DNA of 64,000 nt from positions 69,172,841 to 69,236,840 of the forward strand of contig NC_092048.1 in the NCBI RefSeq assembly GCF_003086295.3, in the 5' to 3' direction. Both the position numbers and the translations under genes were made by a program. This document shows positions 35,366 through 47,906 of this stretch, in pieces. The notes beneath the pieces were generated by a model that worked only from the letters and a program-made list of their open reading frames with translations, had not been told where the DNA came from and did no database searches. Each line of letters opens with the position of its first letter. Positions within the stretch are counted from its first letter, which is position 1. Origin of the DNA: Arachis hypogaea. Taxonomy: Eukaryota > Streptophyta > Magnoliopsida > Fabales > Fabaceae.

Positions 35366-36849
35366 TGAAAGAACTGAAGATTGATGGTTTAGAATTCAGA
35401 ATAAATCCTCGTTGCAAGTATAGTTTCTAAACCAAGCAATCAACCTTTCTTACAAACGTTTTGGTTGTCACAAGTAACAAACCCCTTAAAAATTGATAAC
35501 CGAAGTATTTAAACCTTGGGTCATCTTCTCAAGAAATTGCAGGGAAGTATGTTCTTATTATTGGTTATGAAGATTGTAAATTGGGGTTTTGAAGGTAGGG
35601 AGCAAGTAATTTAAATTGCAATTAAAATAAATAAAAGACTGTAAAGTAAATAAATGACCGTAAAACACACTTTTGGCAAGGTATGAGAAATTGGAAGTCC
35701 TATCCTAGTTATCCTTATCAATGATGATGAAAATTGAATCTTAATTCCACTTAGTTAACCTTTGCTAGAGCAAGGGAAGGTCAAGTGACTAATTAGTTAG
35801 ATCCTCAAATCCTAGTTAATTCCTAAAGAAAGATTGGGATTATTGAAGTTAATTCAATTAGCAAAGATAACGATTATCAATCATGTTGAGTTTGATAACT
35901 CCAGAGTTACTGATTTCTTAACCAAGACCAAAAGGAGAAAAATAAATCTACTGGAATAAAAATATCTTCAGATTGGGAATAACAATAACATAAATAAAAG
36001 AGAGTAATTGTAAACTGAAATACCTCAAATAACATTAATTCAAAAGAGTAATCTGTAACATAGAAGAATTTATAAATAAAATTGAGAAAATAATAAAAGG
36101 AATATTGAACCTGGTAAAAAGAGATAATCCTGAAAGCGAATAAAATCCTAATTTAAATCCTAATCCTAAAGAGAGAGGAGAGAATCTCCCTCTCCAAACT
36201 AAATCTAAATCATGAAAAGTAACTAATTGGAGACTCTCCTTGAATGGATGCATTCCCCCACTTCATAACCTCTGATCTGTGCCTTCTGGACTTGGATTTG
36301 GGCCAAAAAGGGCTTTAGAAATTGCTGGGAGTATTTTCTGTAATTTCTGGTGCGTAGCCTCTGTCACGCGTCTGTGTGGGTCACGCGGTCGCGTCATTTG
36401 GAGTTTTCCTTGCCACGCGGTCACTTCAATCATGCGTCCGCGTCATATGCGTTTTGCTTAAGGCGCGCGATCGCGTCAAGCATGCGGTCGCGTCACTGTC
36501 ATTTTGCAATGGCACGCGGTCGCGTCGTCCATGCGATCGCGTCACTGCCAGTTTCTTCAAAAACTCCGTTTTGTGCTTTCCTTCCATTTTTGTATGTTTT
36601 CTTTCCATCCTTTAAGTCATTCCTGCCTTAGAAGATCTGAAACTACTCAACACACGAATCACGGCATCGAATGGTAATAAAGGGAAATTAAAATAATTAC
36701 TTTTAAAGCATAGGAAACATGTTTTTCACATACATCACATAATAAGGAAGGGAAAGTAAAACCATGCAATTAACATGAATAAGTGAGTGAAGGATTAAAT
36801 AAATCACTTAAATTAGGCACAAAATATATCATAAAATATGGGTTTATCA
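35366..36849 (-). repeat. Solo LTR of the F family
   Basis: It starts TGAAAGAACT and ends GGTTTATCA, flanked by TSD GTAGC (35361-35365 and 36850-36854). It is colinear with the F LTR (3062-4568). No internal sequence or second LTR is present, so it is a product of LTR-LTR recombination. CpG-rich modules lie at 36366-36546. Confidence 0.92.
36366..36546 (-). repeat. CpG-rich palindromic modules in the solo LTR
   Basis: Degenerate copies of CACGCGGTCGCGTCA and GCGCGATCGCGTCA in tandem, at the same place as 4084-4266 in element F. Confidence 0.85.
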
Positions 36850-36854
36850 GTAGC

Positions 36855-38811
36855 AAAAGCATAAATGTGGCTTTACTTCAATACAATTTCATGTTGAAGT
36901 AGATCATGTAAAGTTTTAAAAACAAAATGCACACAAGTTTGGCTAAAAGCTAAAATATTTTCTCAAATATTTTAGAAAGATAATTAGGTGTTCAGCCTAA
37001 CCAAAAGAAGTTCATAAAAACTCGGAAGTAATCAAATGCTTGTCCAAAATTCTCAAAGTTTCATATTCAAATAAGCGTGTATAACATTTATAGCAAGTAC
37101 GAAAGAGGAAGTTAAACTCTTTTTAGAAAAGAAACTCCGAAGTAAAAATTTGCTTACAATTTGGTAAAGGAAATAAGTGGTGCGTTACAAATGACCCGAT
37201 TTCCACTAAACAAGGAAGCTTTCCAAAACTTCATTTAAAACAGCGTATGCCAACTTTAAATTAACTTCGTCAAAATTGAGCAATGGTTTCAATGTCAATC
37301 AAACAACAGAAAATAAATTAGTATTCTTCCAAAGAGAATTCAAAACTTCTTTAAAAAGTTCAAAACAAGACTCCAAAAGTGTTCTTGAAATCACCATCTC
37401 AGAAGAACATTCAAGAAGTTTAAGATGTACTAAAAAGGAGTCAAGCCATGCAAGAAAGGATCTTAAACCAAGATAGCTCAAACAAGATCCACTAGGCAAG
37501 AGACATCAACAAGCTTCAATTGATTCAAAAGAATACAAAAGTCATAGGAAAAGACAACTCAATCATTAGTAATTTTCCAAGGATAAATCTTTGACTAAAA
37601 ACTCTTGTAAAGACAATGAGAGGATAAACGATGCACTACTTTGAAACGAATCAAACTGACTCATATAAGAATGAGATTCACCAGAGAAAGGAAAGCTGAG
37701 ATTGATTGTAGTGCTCCCAAAAGGTAGATGTATAATTAAAAACAGAATCGCGTATGACATTCATAGAGGTGAAAAGCTTAAGAAGGAGCGAGTCCGTTCA
37801 TAAGAAGAAAGCTATGAATCCAACATTTTCAAAAGAACAATAATGGCATAAACCATGTAGTATGCTAAACCAGACTCAATTCAAAATAAGTTAAGTGGAG
37901 CTTATCAAACGAAACTCAACCGGAATAAAAGCGAAAAATCCATTTCTTTCTAAAATTCTGAAAAATACCCAAATACATAATCAAATGAAGATGTGCACTG
38001 GAGCTATAGTAGAATTACTAGAAAGTCAATTTACTTTTAAAGTAAGTGCAGTCCCATAAACCAGTAAAAGTACAGGCGAGGTATTAAAATGAGTAGTTGT
38101 CAAACTGTGTAAGAAATCTTCAAAATCTCACATATAGATAAGAATACATCTATTCAACAGCAATTTTCATAAAAATCTCAAAATTTGCTGTGATCACTAT
38201 CAAATAAGAGAAAAACTGAATCAATAATTTCTCTAAGAATGTACTCGAAATCAGGAGTTAGAATGCACAGTGCATTAGGACCAGTTCAAAGCCATATCAA
38301 AGAATACAGGAATCAAGAAGAACTCAAATAGAGGAAGATAGATGCAACAAGGATTTCAAACAAGCATATGCACTTAAGATCAATCAAGAAGGCATATGAA
38401 TAGAGGAATAGAGTTGAAAAAAATGAAACTACTTTTCAAGAGGATTAGCAAACAAGAACTTCAAATTAGGACATGAAGGAACAGGTCGACTCGAACAGAA
38501 TTCAAGACACAACTGAATAGCCTCGAGAAATAGTTTCTAACGTTCCCAAAACCTGCGATTCGCTTTACTCAAAACTCGTATATCATCTATGATAACCTAT
38601 TAGTGCTCTCATATACATAATTCACTAGTATTAAGCTGGCCAAACTTAATACCAAGAATTATGCAATGCAAGACTAACGGCGTTAATCAATAGATTGTCA
38701 AATGCATAAAGCTCTAATTCTCGCCATTCGACAAGACTATTGCATGACAGACACTCAGAGTATGCAACTAAAGCATAGTCGGTCCATTCCTCAGGCTCTA
38801 CAGGAAAGACC
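36855..38811 (-). other. LARD1 internal region, 5' part
   Basis: Non-coding, A-rich on the plus strand, with only short frames. The segment 38570-38811 resembles the LARD2 internal region after its primer-binding site; for example, the complement of TTAATACTAGTGAATTATGT is near 38620. I see no gag or pol trace. Confidence 0.65.
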
Positions 38812-38823
38812 GCTCTGATACCA
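38812..38823 (-). other. Primer-binding site of LARD1 (initiator tRNA-Met)
   Basis: Plus-strand GCTCTGATACCA equals the 3' end of plant initiator tRNA-Met, so the minus strand carries TGGTATCAGAGC. It lies 3 bases from the 5' LTR. Confidence 0.9.
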
Positions 38824-38826
38824 TAA

Positions 38827-41800
38827 TGTAACACCCTAACTACCAAAGCTCACGCTTTCGGCTGCGCAACTCTGATAGCTTGGACATTACGACGACACTT
38901 ATACTATTTTATACTAATATATAAGCCTGTTTAAAACTTTAGACCGCAATACCACTCCCAAAATACTTTCATTCAATAACGTATATCCATAGATACCATA
39001 CAACTTACAAAAACTCATAAAGGATACATCCATATATATACATAGATATATATATCATATTACAAGCATTAACCAATACAATCCCTAACCCTCTAACAGA
39101 ATATATCAAGATACAGGCGAGGGTACAATAAATAATCTAAAGCAATACAGAGCATCTCAATAACAACTAAATAAACTCTTCGTGACTTCTGCGCCCATAT
39201 GCTGAAAGGGAAAAATGTAGGGGGGTGAGAACATCATCCGCGAAAGGGTTCTCAGTAGAGGGTTTTTGGGAATTACTGTAATAGGATACGTGAAGATAAA
39301 CCGTACCAGTGATTAATAACCGTCTTATGCCTCTTTTCAAAAACAAAGGTTTACAGTAAAAGAGTAATCTGAAATCCTTTTCTGAAAGAGGAGACTGTTC
39401 ATTTAAAACAATATTCAAAAGCCTTTCAAAAGGTTTATCCACGCTGAACCAAATTAGCCTTTCATACATTCCCAAACCATAACCACAAAACGGAAACCAA
39501 CCATCAGTCCATCTCAATTCAACCACGGCCCTAGGCCCAAACAATCCATCCAACAACCAATCACCACAATCCAACAGAGTCCCAGTTGCAAACACAGATA
39601 GGAAGTTCAAGCACAAGCAAACAGTTATAGCAAGTAGAACAAGCAGCAGTTAATCTCAAGTAATCACATAGGCAAACCAAGTACAATATGCACACGCAAA
39701 CAATGTCACATAGATACATATGATGCATGCCTGTCCTAGTGGCTGATGATATCATCTGTCGGTTATAGAGCCAACCCGACAAGTCCTGGTAGCTAACCAT
39801 TGGACTGTCCCTCTATCGTGTCTCCCCAACTTGAGTTATACTCAATATAAACTTGATCATAATCATGATCCATATCCATCACTCTCACTGGTGAATATTT
39901 ATGGGGGTGAACTCATCCGGAGCTTTCATAGTGCCCGGCCACCCTGACGACATAGGGTCAAAAGAGCTTCGAGTCTCAACCTGGAGCACGTAGTGGCTAG
40001 CCACTGCTTTCTCCCAGGGAAACTCTTATCTTCGATAGTGGAAGTGTAACATTCATATTTATCAATGATTCAGCATATACACGCATTCAATCTCATCCAT
40101 GGATCAACATCCATCTCAGCCATCCGGCTCACGGTTCAGTCCAGAACTAGCCAATATTCATATCATACACAGCCATTCCGGCTCACGGTTCAATCCAGAA
40201 CCAACCAATATTTATAATCATACACAGCCATTCTGGCTCACAACAAAACAGCACTTCCACATTCAACATCATCAATTCATAAAATCAGCATTTAAGCCAT
40301 AAATCACTATTTCCCAAATCATTTCACTTTGAAATCAAGTTTCAACTCTTTTCAGCCTTGGCTTTAAAGATCTCATTTCTCAAATCATCTCAGGCTCATA
40401 AGCCACTTTTACTCAAGGTAAATTCCCATTTTAAAACCATGGCACTCTCGGCATCCTCTTTTTAAAACTTCCATAACCATGGAAAGTTAAAGATTCATTT
40501 TGAAACATTCAAAATCATCCATCCAACAATGGGATTTTATAACAAAGTTTCTCGGCAAGGTCCCAAGTCCTTAGGGGAGAATAGCATAACTCATTTCGCC
40601 AAATTCATTTAAAATCATTAAAACCTTGGCTTTCCTATTTGAGTAATAAAATAGGATCTAAGCTAAACCGAGTCATGTAATCATTTACTTCTTTCAAGCC
40701 ATTTCCTTTACTTAGGCAAAACCAACATCAACCCCCCTGATAAATTCTAGAACGTTTCAACTATTCAAAATTGTTTTAGTCTTGCAAGAATTTAGAGTTC
40801 AAAGAGTACTTAAAACCTTTCCCAAAACATTTCAAAATGAAACTTGTCAATAGACATTTAGGTTCTTTCAACATCATTGAAACTCCTCTAATTGAAACCC
40901 TCAAGTCAAATTCAAAGGCATTGCCCTTGTCACATTTAAAACGGCTTTAAAACATAAGTTTTATCTAAATAACTTTCTCCTGAAAAAGATACAATGCCTT
41001 TCTTAAGAAGCAAGACTAAATCACAATTCCCTCTTTAATAATTCATTTCAAAAGCATGAATCATCATTTTCTTGATTTTTCAACTAAAATAGTAGAAGCC
41101 TTCAGCTCATCATTTTTCCCAGACAACATTTCAATAAAGACTCGGATTTTATAGAAATTTTGGCAGCATCTCCCCTAAAACTTGGACTTTGCCACCCGGT
41201 CTGGGTCCCAACAAAACCATTCCACAATCTTTTCCAACAGCCCAGAATCCAAAGTCAATTCAAAAGCAAGTCAAAATCCAACAATTAATCTCAATACCAT
41301 ATTTCAAGAAAACCGTTTCAAAAATCAAATCATTATCAGCCGAATAAACTCATTTCTAAAGTTTCAAAGAAACGGTTCAGTAACAATCATTCATCAAAAA
41401 CTAGATCCTTTAAAGCAAGCCAGGCTGAATTCAAGAGTGGATTGTATTTTTCACATTCCCAATAAAATTAACTCAATTCAATTCTCAACGGATTAAACTC
41501 GATCTCAAAGCTTTAAAAGAATCAACTTGAAAAGCATTTCGTTTCACAAAACCACACAACAATTCAACCAACAGACGTTCATAATCAACCAAGGCAAATC
41601 AAGCCATACATAAGGCCGATACAATCACCAAATACACATTCTCTCACATCAGTATCCATATGTAATAATTCCAATATATAAGAATATAGTTTTTGGAAAG
41701 TGCCCTACCTCAAAACGCAAATTCCATAATCCAAACGTCTCACATAGTCCTTTTTGCCTCAACCCGAACTGACGGCAACCAAAACCTCAGCTCCCAGCCA

Positions 41801-42327
41801 CTTTCGCAATAACCATAGCAACACTAATTGCAATATATAATAATCAGGACTCGACCCCCACGTTACCCAAAACTCATTCATTAACCAAACACAAACGAAT
41901 ACTAACGCGAGGCTTTTCGAAACATAATTTCTTACCGAATAACACAATGGTGCAGCTGCAATTTCGAACCGGCCCGGCAACAGCTCCGGCGGCGGCCAGA
42001 AGCTTCGGTGGATCAACTATAAAAACCACGCAGCGTTAAACCTTCTTGAAATCCAAAAAGGCAGAAACCTCAACTAAAATCCTTACCGGAAAACTTTTTC
42101 GGCGACAGCAGCAGGGTCTCAAGTGGCAGAAGCTCAGCCCGGAGCTCTAGCGGCGATTCCGAAAGTCACAGAACCACTCCCGGCGGCCAGAATCATAGAG
42201 ATGCAGCTCCCTTCTCCGACAGCGACACCTGCGGTGGTGGCTGGTGCAAAAGCTCACAACGCAAGTAGCAACGGCGGCCTGAACCTCTTCCTTTCCTTCA
42301 GACCAGATCAGGCGGATCTCCAGCAGT
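38827..42327 (-). repeat. 5' LTR of LARD1, left segment
   Basis: It starts TGTAACACCC and runs to the K insertion site in the GC-rich part. It is colinear with 29865-33396 of the 3' LTR. It contains the hairpin-forming repeats at 40118-40250. Confidence 0.9.
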
Positions 42328-42332
42328 GGCGG

Positions 42333-43760
42333 TGACGTGGCGAAAATTGGCGAGTCAAGAATTGTTATAAAATATGCGTTGCAAGTATAGTTCTTAACCA
42401 ACCAGAAATCCGCTTATCAATTTAGAAGGGTTGTCACAAAATTAAAATTAAAATACTGGGAGTATGAATCCCAGGTCATCTCCCAACGAGTTGTAGAAAG
42501 GTGTGCTATTTTATTAATCAGATGTTTTCAAAAAGAGTTTGAGTTGAATAAACAGGAAATTAAATTGGAGAAATTAAGTAAATTAAATAAAAGCCTTGAC
42601 TGGGAGTAGATTAGTTGGAAGCCCTATTCTTGTTGCAGTACTCTCAAGATTAATTGATAATTGAAGGTTGTTCTGTTTAGTTATCCCTTACTAGGTAAGG
42701 GAACGTCAAACAAGTTGGAATGCTGTTTCTATTCACAAGTCCCAATCCGCTTACTTGGAAGAACTGGCGTTAGTGACTAGAGAGCAATCCAACAATAAAC
42801 CCAATTAAAATTTCTCCTTTGAACATTCCAACTCAAGGGTTCCTTTCAATCAACTCCCCATCAAGTTCGGGAACTACTCGCTCATTGTGAACGTGGAAGT
42901 CATAACATAGAAAAGAGAATTAAAGAAAGACATGATAAATAAAACTCAAAGGAATCAATTAAAAATAAAAGTAACTCTTGTATTAATAAATTCTAAAATA
43001 ATCCAATAGTAAAATTGAGTAAATTAAATGACATGGAAGAGTAAAGCCAAGTTAAGAAAATGAACTAGAATGACAAAGTCTTGATGAGGTAATAAATCTT
43101 CTCAATAACCCAATGCAAAAAGCAATAGAAATAAAATCCTAAGAACTATGAATGTGTAGAGAGAAAAACCTAGGGAAGGAGTAAAACTAGATCTAAAAAC
43201 TAAAAACTGTGTAGAATGAATGTTGTTGTTGGTTCTGCATGTCCTCTGGCTCTAGTCTATTTTTTCGGGCCGAGAACTGGGTCAAAGTAGGGCCCAAAAT
43301 CGCCCCCAGCGATTCTGCAGATTTTGCAGATCGCACACGTCACGCGATCGCGTCATTCATGCAGACGCGTCGTTCGGCGTTTTGCTTTTCCACGCGGGCA
43401 CGTCGTCCACGCCTCCGCGTCACCTGTGCTATTCCAATCCACGCGATCGCGTGAGCCATGCGACTGCGTCACTCCTCGCTGGTCATCTCCTCAATTTCTT
43501 TTGTTCCTTCCATTTTTGCAAGCTTCCTTTCCAATCTCCAACTCATTCATGCCCTATAAAGCCTGAAACACTTAACACACAGATCACGGCATCGAATAGA
43601 ATATAGGAGAATTAAAATACATAATTAAAAATCTCTAGGAAGCAAGTTTTCAATCATAAAGCATCTTTAGGAAGGAATTACAAATGCATGCTTATTTAAT
43701 GAACAAGTTGGTAAAGATCATGATAAAACCACACAATTAAACACAATATAAACCATAAAA
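42333..43760 (-). repeat. 3' LTR of K, inner border lost
   Basis: It is colinear with the 5' LTR from TGACGTGGCG on. After CCATAAAA (43760) the last 13 bases of the 5' LTR, ending TGGTTTATCA, are absent. No pyrimidine-rich complement of a polypurine tract follows. Palindromic modules are at 43336-43472. Confidence 0.85.
43336..43472 (-). repeat. CpG-rich palindromic modules in the K 3' LTR
   Basis: CACGCGATCGCGTCATTCATG and related units in tandem, about six units. The core CGCGATCGCG is a perfect palindrome. The homologous array in the 5' LTR (54500-54638) is more decayed, with several CG changed to TG or CA. Confidence 0.88.
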
Positions 43761-45164
43761 CAGATGAGTAGGAACATGTAAAACTCATGCAATGCAATGC
43801 AATCTATATATGTGAATGCAACTATATGGTCCTTGTCCACTTGATCAATACTAAATAAGCTCTTCAAAACAATTACAAATCAAATTCCACTAATTCAATT
43901 CTTATACAGTAAGAATAGATAGAAATGCAAGAAGGCAGCTCATGAAAGCAGAGAACACAGAAATTTAAGCATTGAACCCTCACTGATGGTGTATGCAAGC
44001 TCTAATCTCTCTAGTGTATAGGGCAATCACTCTATCCTTCTCTAATCATGCTCTCTAATTTTTGTTCTTCTCCTAATCAATCAACAACATTTAATATACC
44101 AATGCAAACATCATGAGGTCTTTTCAAGGCTGTAATGGGGCCAAGGTAATGGTAAGGATACACATATGGTTAGGTAAGCTTATAAACTGAATCTTTAATT
44201 AACCCAAGCTTTAACATAACCTATATATATTCTATATAACTTTAGAATTCATACCTAGCTACCCAGAATTTCTCTTTCACATTCCATACTCATGTATCAA
44301 CTTTTTATTTTAATTTTATCATACATGCATTGATCCTTGAATTCTTAACTTAGCATTAGGGTAATTTTATCCCCTTATTTATTTAATGAATATTTTTGCT
44401 TTTTTTTATAAACATAAAAATAAACATAGCTTATCAATGCACATAGATTTTTAATTTTATAGTTTCACATGAGTAGGTATCCAAATTCCCATTATATTAT
44501 CATGACACACTCCCTTATTATCTTTTGTTCCCACAATTTCCCATACTTAATTAGCACACACAATTCTATCTTAAGCTAACCAAAGATTCAATTTGGGATA
44601 TATAATTGTTTTTCTGCTTAAGGCTAGTAATGTGGTAAAATATAGAACAAATGGGATTTAAAGGCTCAAAGTGGCTAACAAAGGTAACTGAAAGGGTAGG
44701 CTTAATTTGGATAAGTGAGCTAAACAATTAATGGCCTCAATCATATGCAAACATATAAATATAATAAACATTGGACATATAGGATGAAACAAAATATAGA
44801 TTACAATTATAGAGAAGTAAACACACAAGAATAAAATAATTATGGTTAAATAATGTAACCATGCATAAAGGCTTAAATCTCACAGGTTGTGTGTTCTTTA
44901 GCTCAAAATTCATGTTCCAAATACAACTTCAAGCAAATTTAACATAAAAATTTTAATTAAAATTAGTGAAATTTCGTTCCAAAGATAGAGTCTTAGAAGA
45001 AAATTATTGTCTTTTCAATCAAGTAGAACATGCTTGCAACTAATCTATTACTATGCAATTTATCCTATTCTATAAAAGAAAAACAAACTAAATATCCTAA
45101 TTTATTGGTGTTTAGGGAAGAGAAATTACCTCTGGAAGTCAAGTACTGACCAACCTTCTCACAC
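43761..45164 (-). other. K 3' non-coding region
   Basis: About 1.4 kb of A/T-rich DNA between env-like ORF and 3' LTR. I see no coding region. Confidence 0.7.
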
Positions 45165-46418
45165 TTAAGGCTTTGCACCGTCCTCGGTGCCATCTGTCAG
45201 GAACAGGGGTGGGCTGGTAGCAGTATCTCCACAGTCGGGACCATCATGGCTCCCTGTATTGGTAAAGGAAGTGGAGTCCGGGGTGTATGAGTCCTTGAAT
45301 TTTCCCATAATCAGCTCCTTGAGGTATGTGAATCGGCGCTTGTGACGGTGCTCACTCATCTTAGCTTTGTGTTCCTGCCGATCCAACCTTTCGAGTATCT
45401 GATGGACCAGTTGGTCTGTTGTAGGTGCTTGTGGTACGGAAGGAGGAATGTCCTAAGCTGGTTCAGTGGGCTGGCTTGTAGTGGCTGCTGAGGGTCTGAT
45501 ATATTTCTCATTAGGGACATATTGATCATCCCGTGGAACTATGGCTTTGGTGTCCCCAGCTCTGAAGGAGACTCCGGCTGCTGAGACAAGATCTGAGACC
45601 AAGGCGGGGAAAGGTAAGTTGCCCGCGATTTGTACGTGTCCCATGGCATTCCGGATGTGTCTTGGTAGGTTTAGAGGCTGGTCTGTAAGGATGCACCATA
45701 GTAGAATGGCCATGTCCGCAGTGAAGGAGGACTCGTGAGTGCTTGGAAAGATGTAATGGGACATGATCTGTACCCATACGCGAGCCTCCAAGGTAGGTGC
45801 TGAAGCCGATATTCCCTTAGGGCGGGTACGATGGTATCCGTAGATCCAACAGCTGCCAGGTAGTGCGATAACTCTGAGAACGGCGTCCCAGTCAAATTAG
45901 TACATCTGGCACTTGAGTGCGGCTTCTTGAAAGGTGTCCAATCCTTCTGGAACAGGGGGAAGACCTAAAGCTTTTTGAATGGCCTCTTCTGTAATGGGGA
46001 CTTGCTTCTGACGGACAAAGACAGACTGCAGGGTTGGCAGGTGGAAGTTGGAGTATAACTCGACTACCCAAGAAAGATTGACCTGCCTCGGCTGTCTCTG
46101 TAGGAAACCCCATTGTCTTTGTGCAATTTGCGGCTCAACAAAGGTAGCAATATTGGGCGGGAGGATAAGAAGGTATTCGTTGCTGTAGCTCCTTTTTGCC
46201 AGGATGGGGAACATCTGCTCATAGTAGCGATTAGGAAATCGCGTAGTGTCCTTTGCTGGGAAAGCTTTCTCCTTTTCATCGACCTTTATAATCCTCTTAA
46301 TCCTTTTTGTTGAGGGCTTGACTGCAGTTGAAGAAGGCTCTGCCACTAGTGCTCTCTTTGTTCCTCTTCTTGCTGTTGATTTGGGAGTAGCTTTCTCTTT
46401 GCCCTTCTTGGTAGCCAT
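45165..46418 (-). pseudogene. Env-like protein of K (plant transposon protein, PF20167-like), two in-frame stops
   Basis: A single frame of 418 codons starts at ATG 46418 (upstream frame to 46532 is open but starts in the leader). It is broken only by TAA at 45897-45899 and TAG at 45453-45455. The N-terminus is very basic (MATKKGKEKATPKSTARRG), with KRIKRIIK as a possible nuclear localisation signal. The conserved part has FPNRYYEQMFPILAKRSY, VNLSWVVELYSNFHLPT, VFVRQKQVPITEEAIQKALG, RVWVQIMSHYIFPSTHESS and AILLWCIL. The C-terminus is a charged helix-like stretch (TTDQLVHQILERLDRQEHKA) and an acidic end. This is the family found in the env position of Athila elements. I see no signal peptide. 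Its biochemical role is unknown. Confidence 0.85.
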
Positions 46419-47189
46419 TCTGAAAAAGGGAAGAGAAAGTAAATTAAATTCGAAGAGATAGAGCAAGGAAAAGAACGGGAAGGGGTGGTTATGAATGCAC
46501 ATTAAAAGGTAAATGATGTTAAATATGGTCATGACTACATGTGAAAAGTCATCAACGGAAAATAGCTAGTGCATATGATGACAAGTGAATGCAAGGTGTT
46601 TATTGGCATGCTGGCAAAGGCATGAGTAGAATAGATCAAGCATCACTCATAATAAACCATCACGTTTGTATTGACAATTAATTTCAATTAATACAATAGT
46701 AAAGGAAATTTGTGAAAAGCAAGCATTGAATAGTAGAATAATGTAGAAAAATGCATAATGCCATATTGGATTTTTCACAAACACATAGCATGCATGGTAA
46801 ATAAGGTATAGAAAGTATTAAGGTGAACATGCAAGCAACCCTTTTTTAATTGCCAAACAATTTTACAACAATCCACAAGCATATAATGAGAAATAATGAC
46901 TCAAATAAATTTCCAACACCAAGTAAAAAGGAAAAAAAGAAAGAAAAAAAATATGGATAATGAAAATAAAAAGAAAAGAAAAGAAGATAACATATAAAAA
47001 TAAGAAGAATAATAGAAAAGTAAGGAGAGAAGAAGAAAAGAAAACCTTACTAATGGGGGTGAGAGAGAGAGAGAGTAGAAAGTGAGAAAGAAGGAAGAAG
47101 GTAGAAAGAAGAAAGAAGTAGGGAAAAAGAGAAAATAGGATTTGGGGAAAAGAAAAGATAAGATAAGTGGCAAATTAGGGAAGCTGTGC
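46419..47189 (-). other. Leader of the K env-like ORF
   Basis: In the minus sense 47160-46900 is a pyrimidine-rich tract (CTCTCTCTC runs and TTCTTCTTTC) ahead of the ORF. This resembles a plant 5' leader or a splice-acceptor tract. I found no clear TATA box. Confidence 0.5.
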
Positions 47190-47735
47190 GGCGCAAGCGA
47201 CGCGGCCGCGTGGGGCACGCGGTCGCGCGAATTGCGCTTAAACTGATTGACGCGGTCGCGTCGGTCACGCGGTCGCGTGACCCGTTTTATGCTATTGGCG
47301 CGAGGGCAGCCTCGCGCTCGCACAACTCTCTGTTCAAAATTATATTGTTGCCAAATCTTGGGTGACGCGATCGCGTGGGGCATGCGATCGCGTGAGTGGC
47401 CAATAGAAGGATGTGATGCGGTCGCGTCGGTCATGCGGTCGCATGGGAAGAATTGTGTGTACAGAACCAATCCAACACCACTCTAGCACAACTTTTGGTG
47501 GTGCACCCTTTTTACGTCGAATTCCAGGGCACGCGGCCGTGTGGGTGACGCGGTCGCGTGGGAGGCCAATGTTCCCACTCGACGCGGATGCGTCGGTGAC
47601 GCAGTCACGTGGGGCAATTTGTGCCATTGGCATGCCTCCAGCCACGCTCCTGCGTGACTCTTTGTTCATTTATTATTTTCTCCCATCTCCTTGCGACGCG
47701 GACGCGTCAATGATGCGGTCGCGTCGCGTGAAAAA
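47190..47735 (-). repeat. Large CpG-rich palindromic module array upstream of the K env-like ORF
   Basis: At least seven pairs (about fourteen units) of GACGCGGTCGCGT and CACGCGATCGCGT-type palindromes. The pattern is two units about 20 bp apart, then a unique spacer of 35 to 60 bp. It lies between integrase and env-like ORF. Confidence 0.92.
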
Positions 47736-47906
47736 AAAATTTTTTTAAATAAAAGTATGTAAATGCAGATGCACGAAATGTACTAATAAAGAGAAGAGTT
47801 ATTGAATAGGAAAATTAAAAATAAAGAAAAGAATGATAATACCATGGTGGGTTGTCTCCCACCTAGCACTTTGCTTTAACGTCCGTAAGTTGGACGCTCC
47901 ACTAGC

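Noticed and set aside
45541..46461. Plus-strand frames opposite the env-like ORF
   Set aside because: Shadows of the minus-strand env-like coding region.
47190..47735. Regular CpG-rich repeats resembling a CpG island or CRISPR
   Set aside because: They are retrotransposon modules also found in the LTRs of the same element; no host gene start is nearby.
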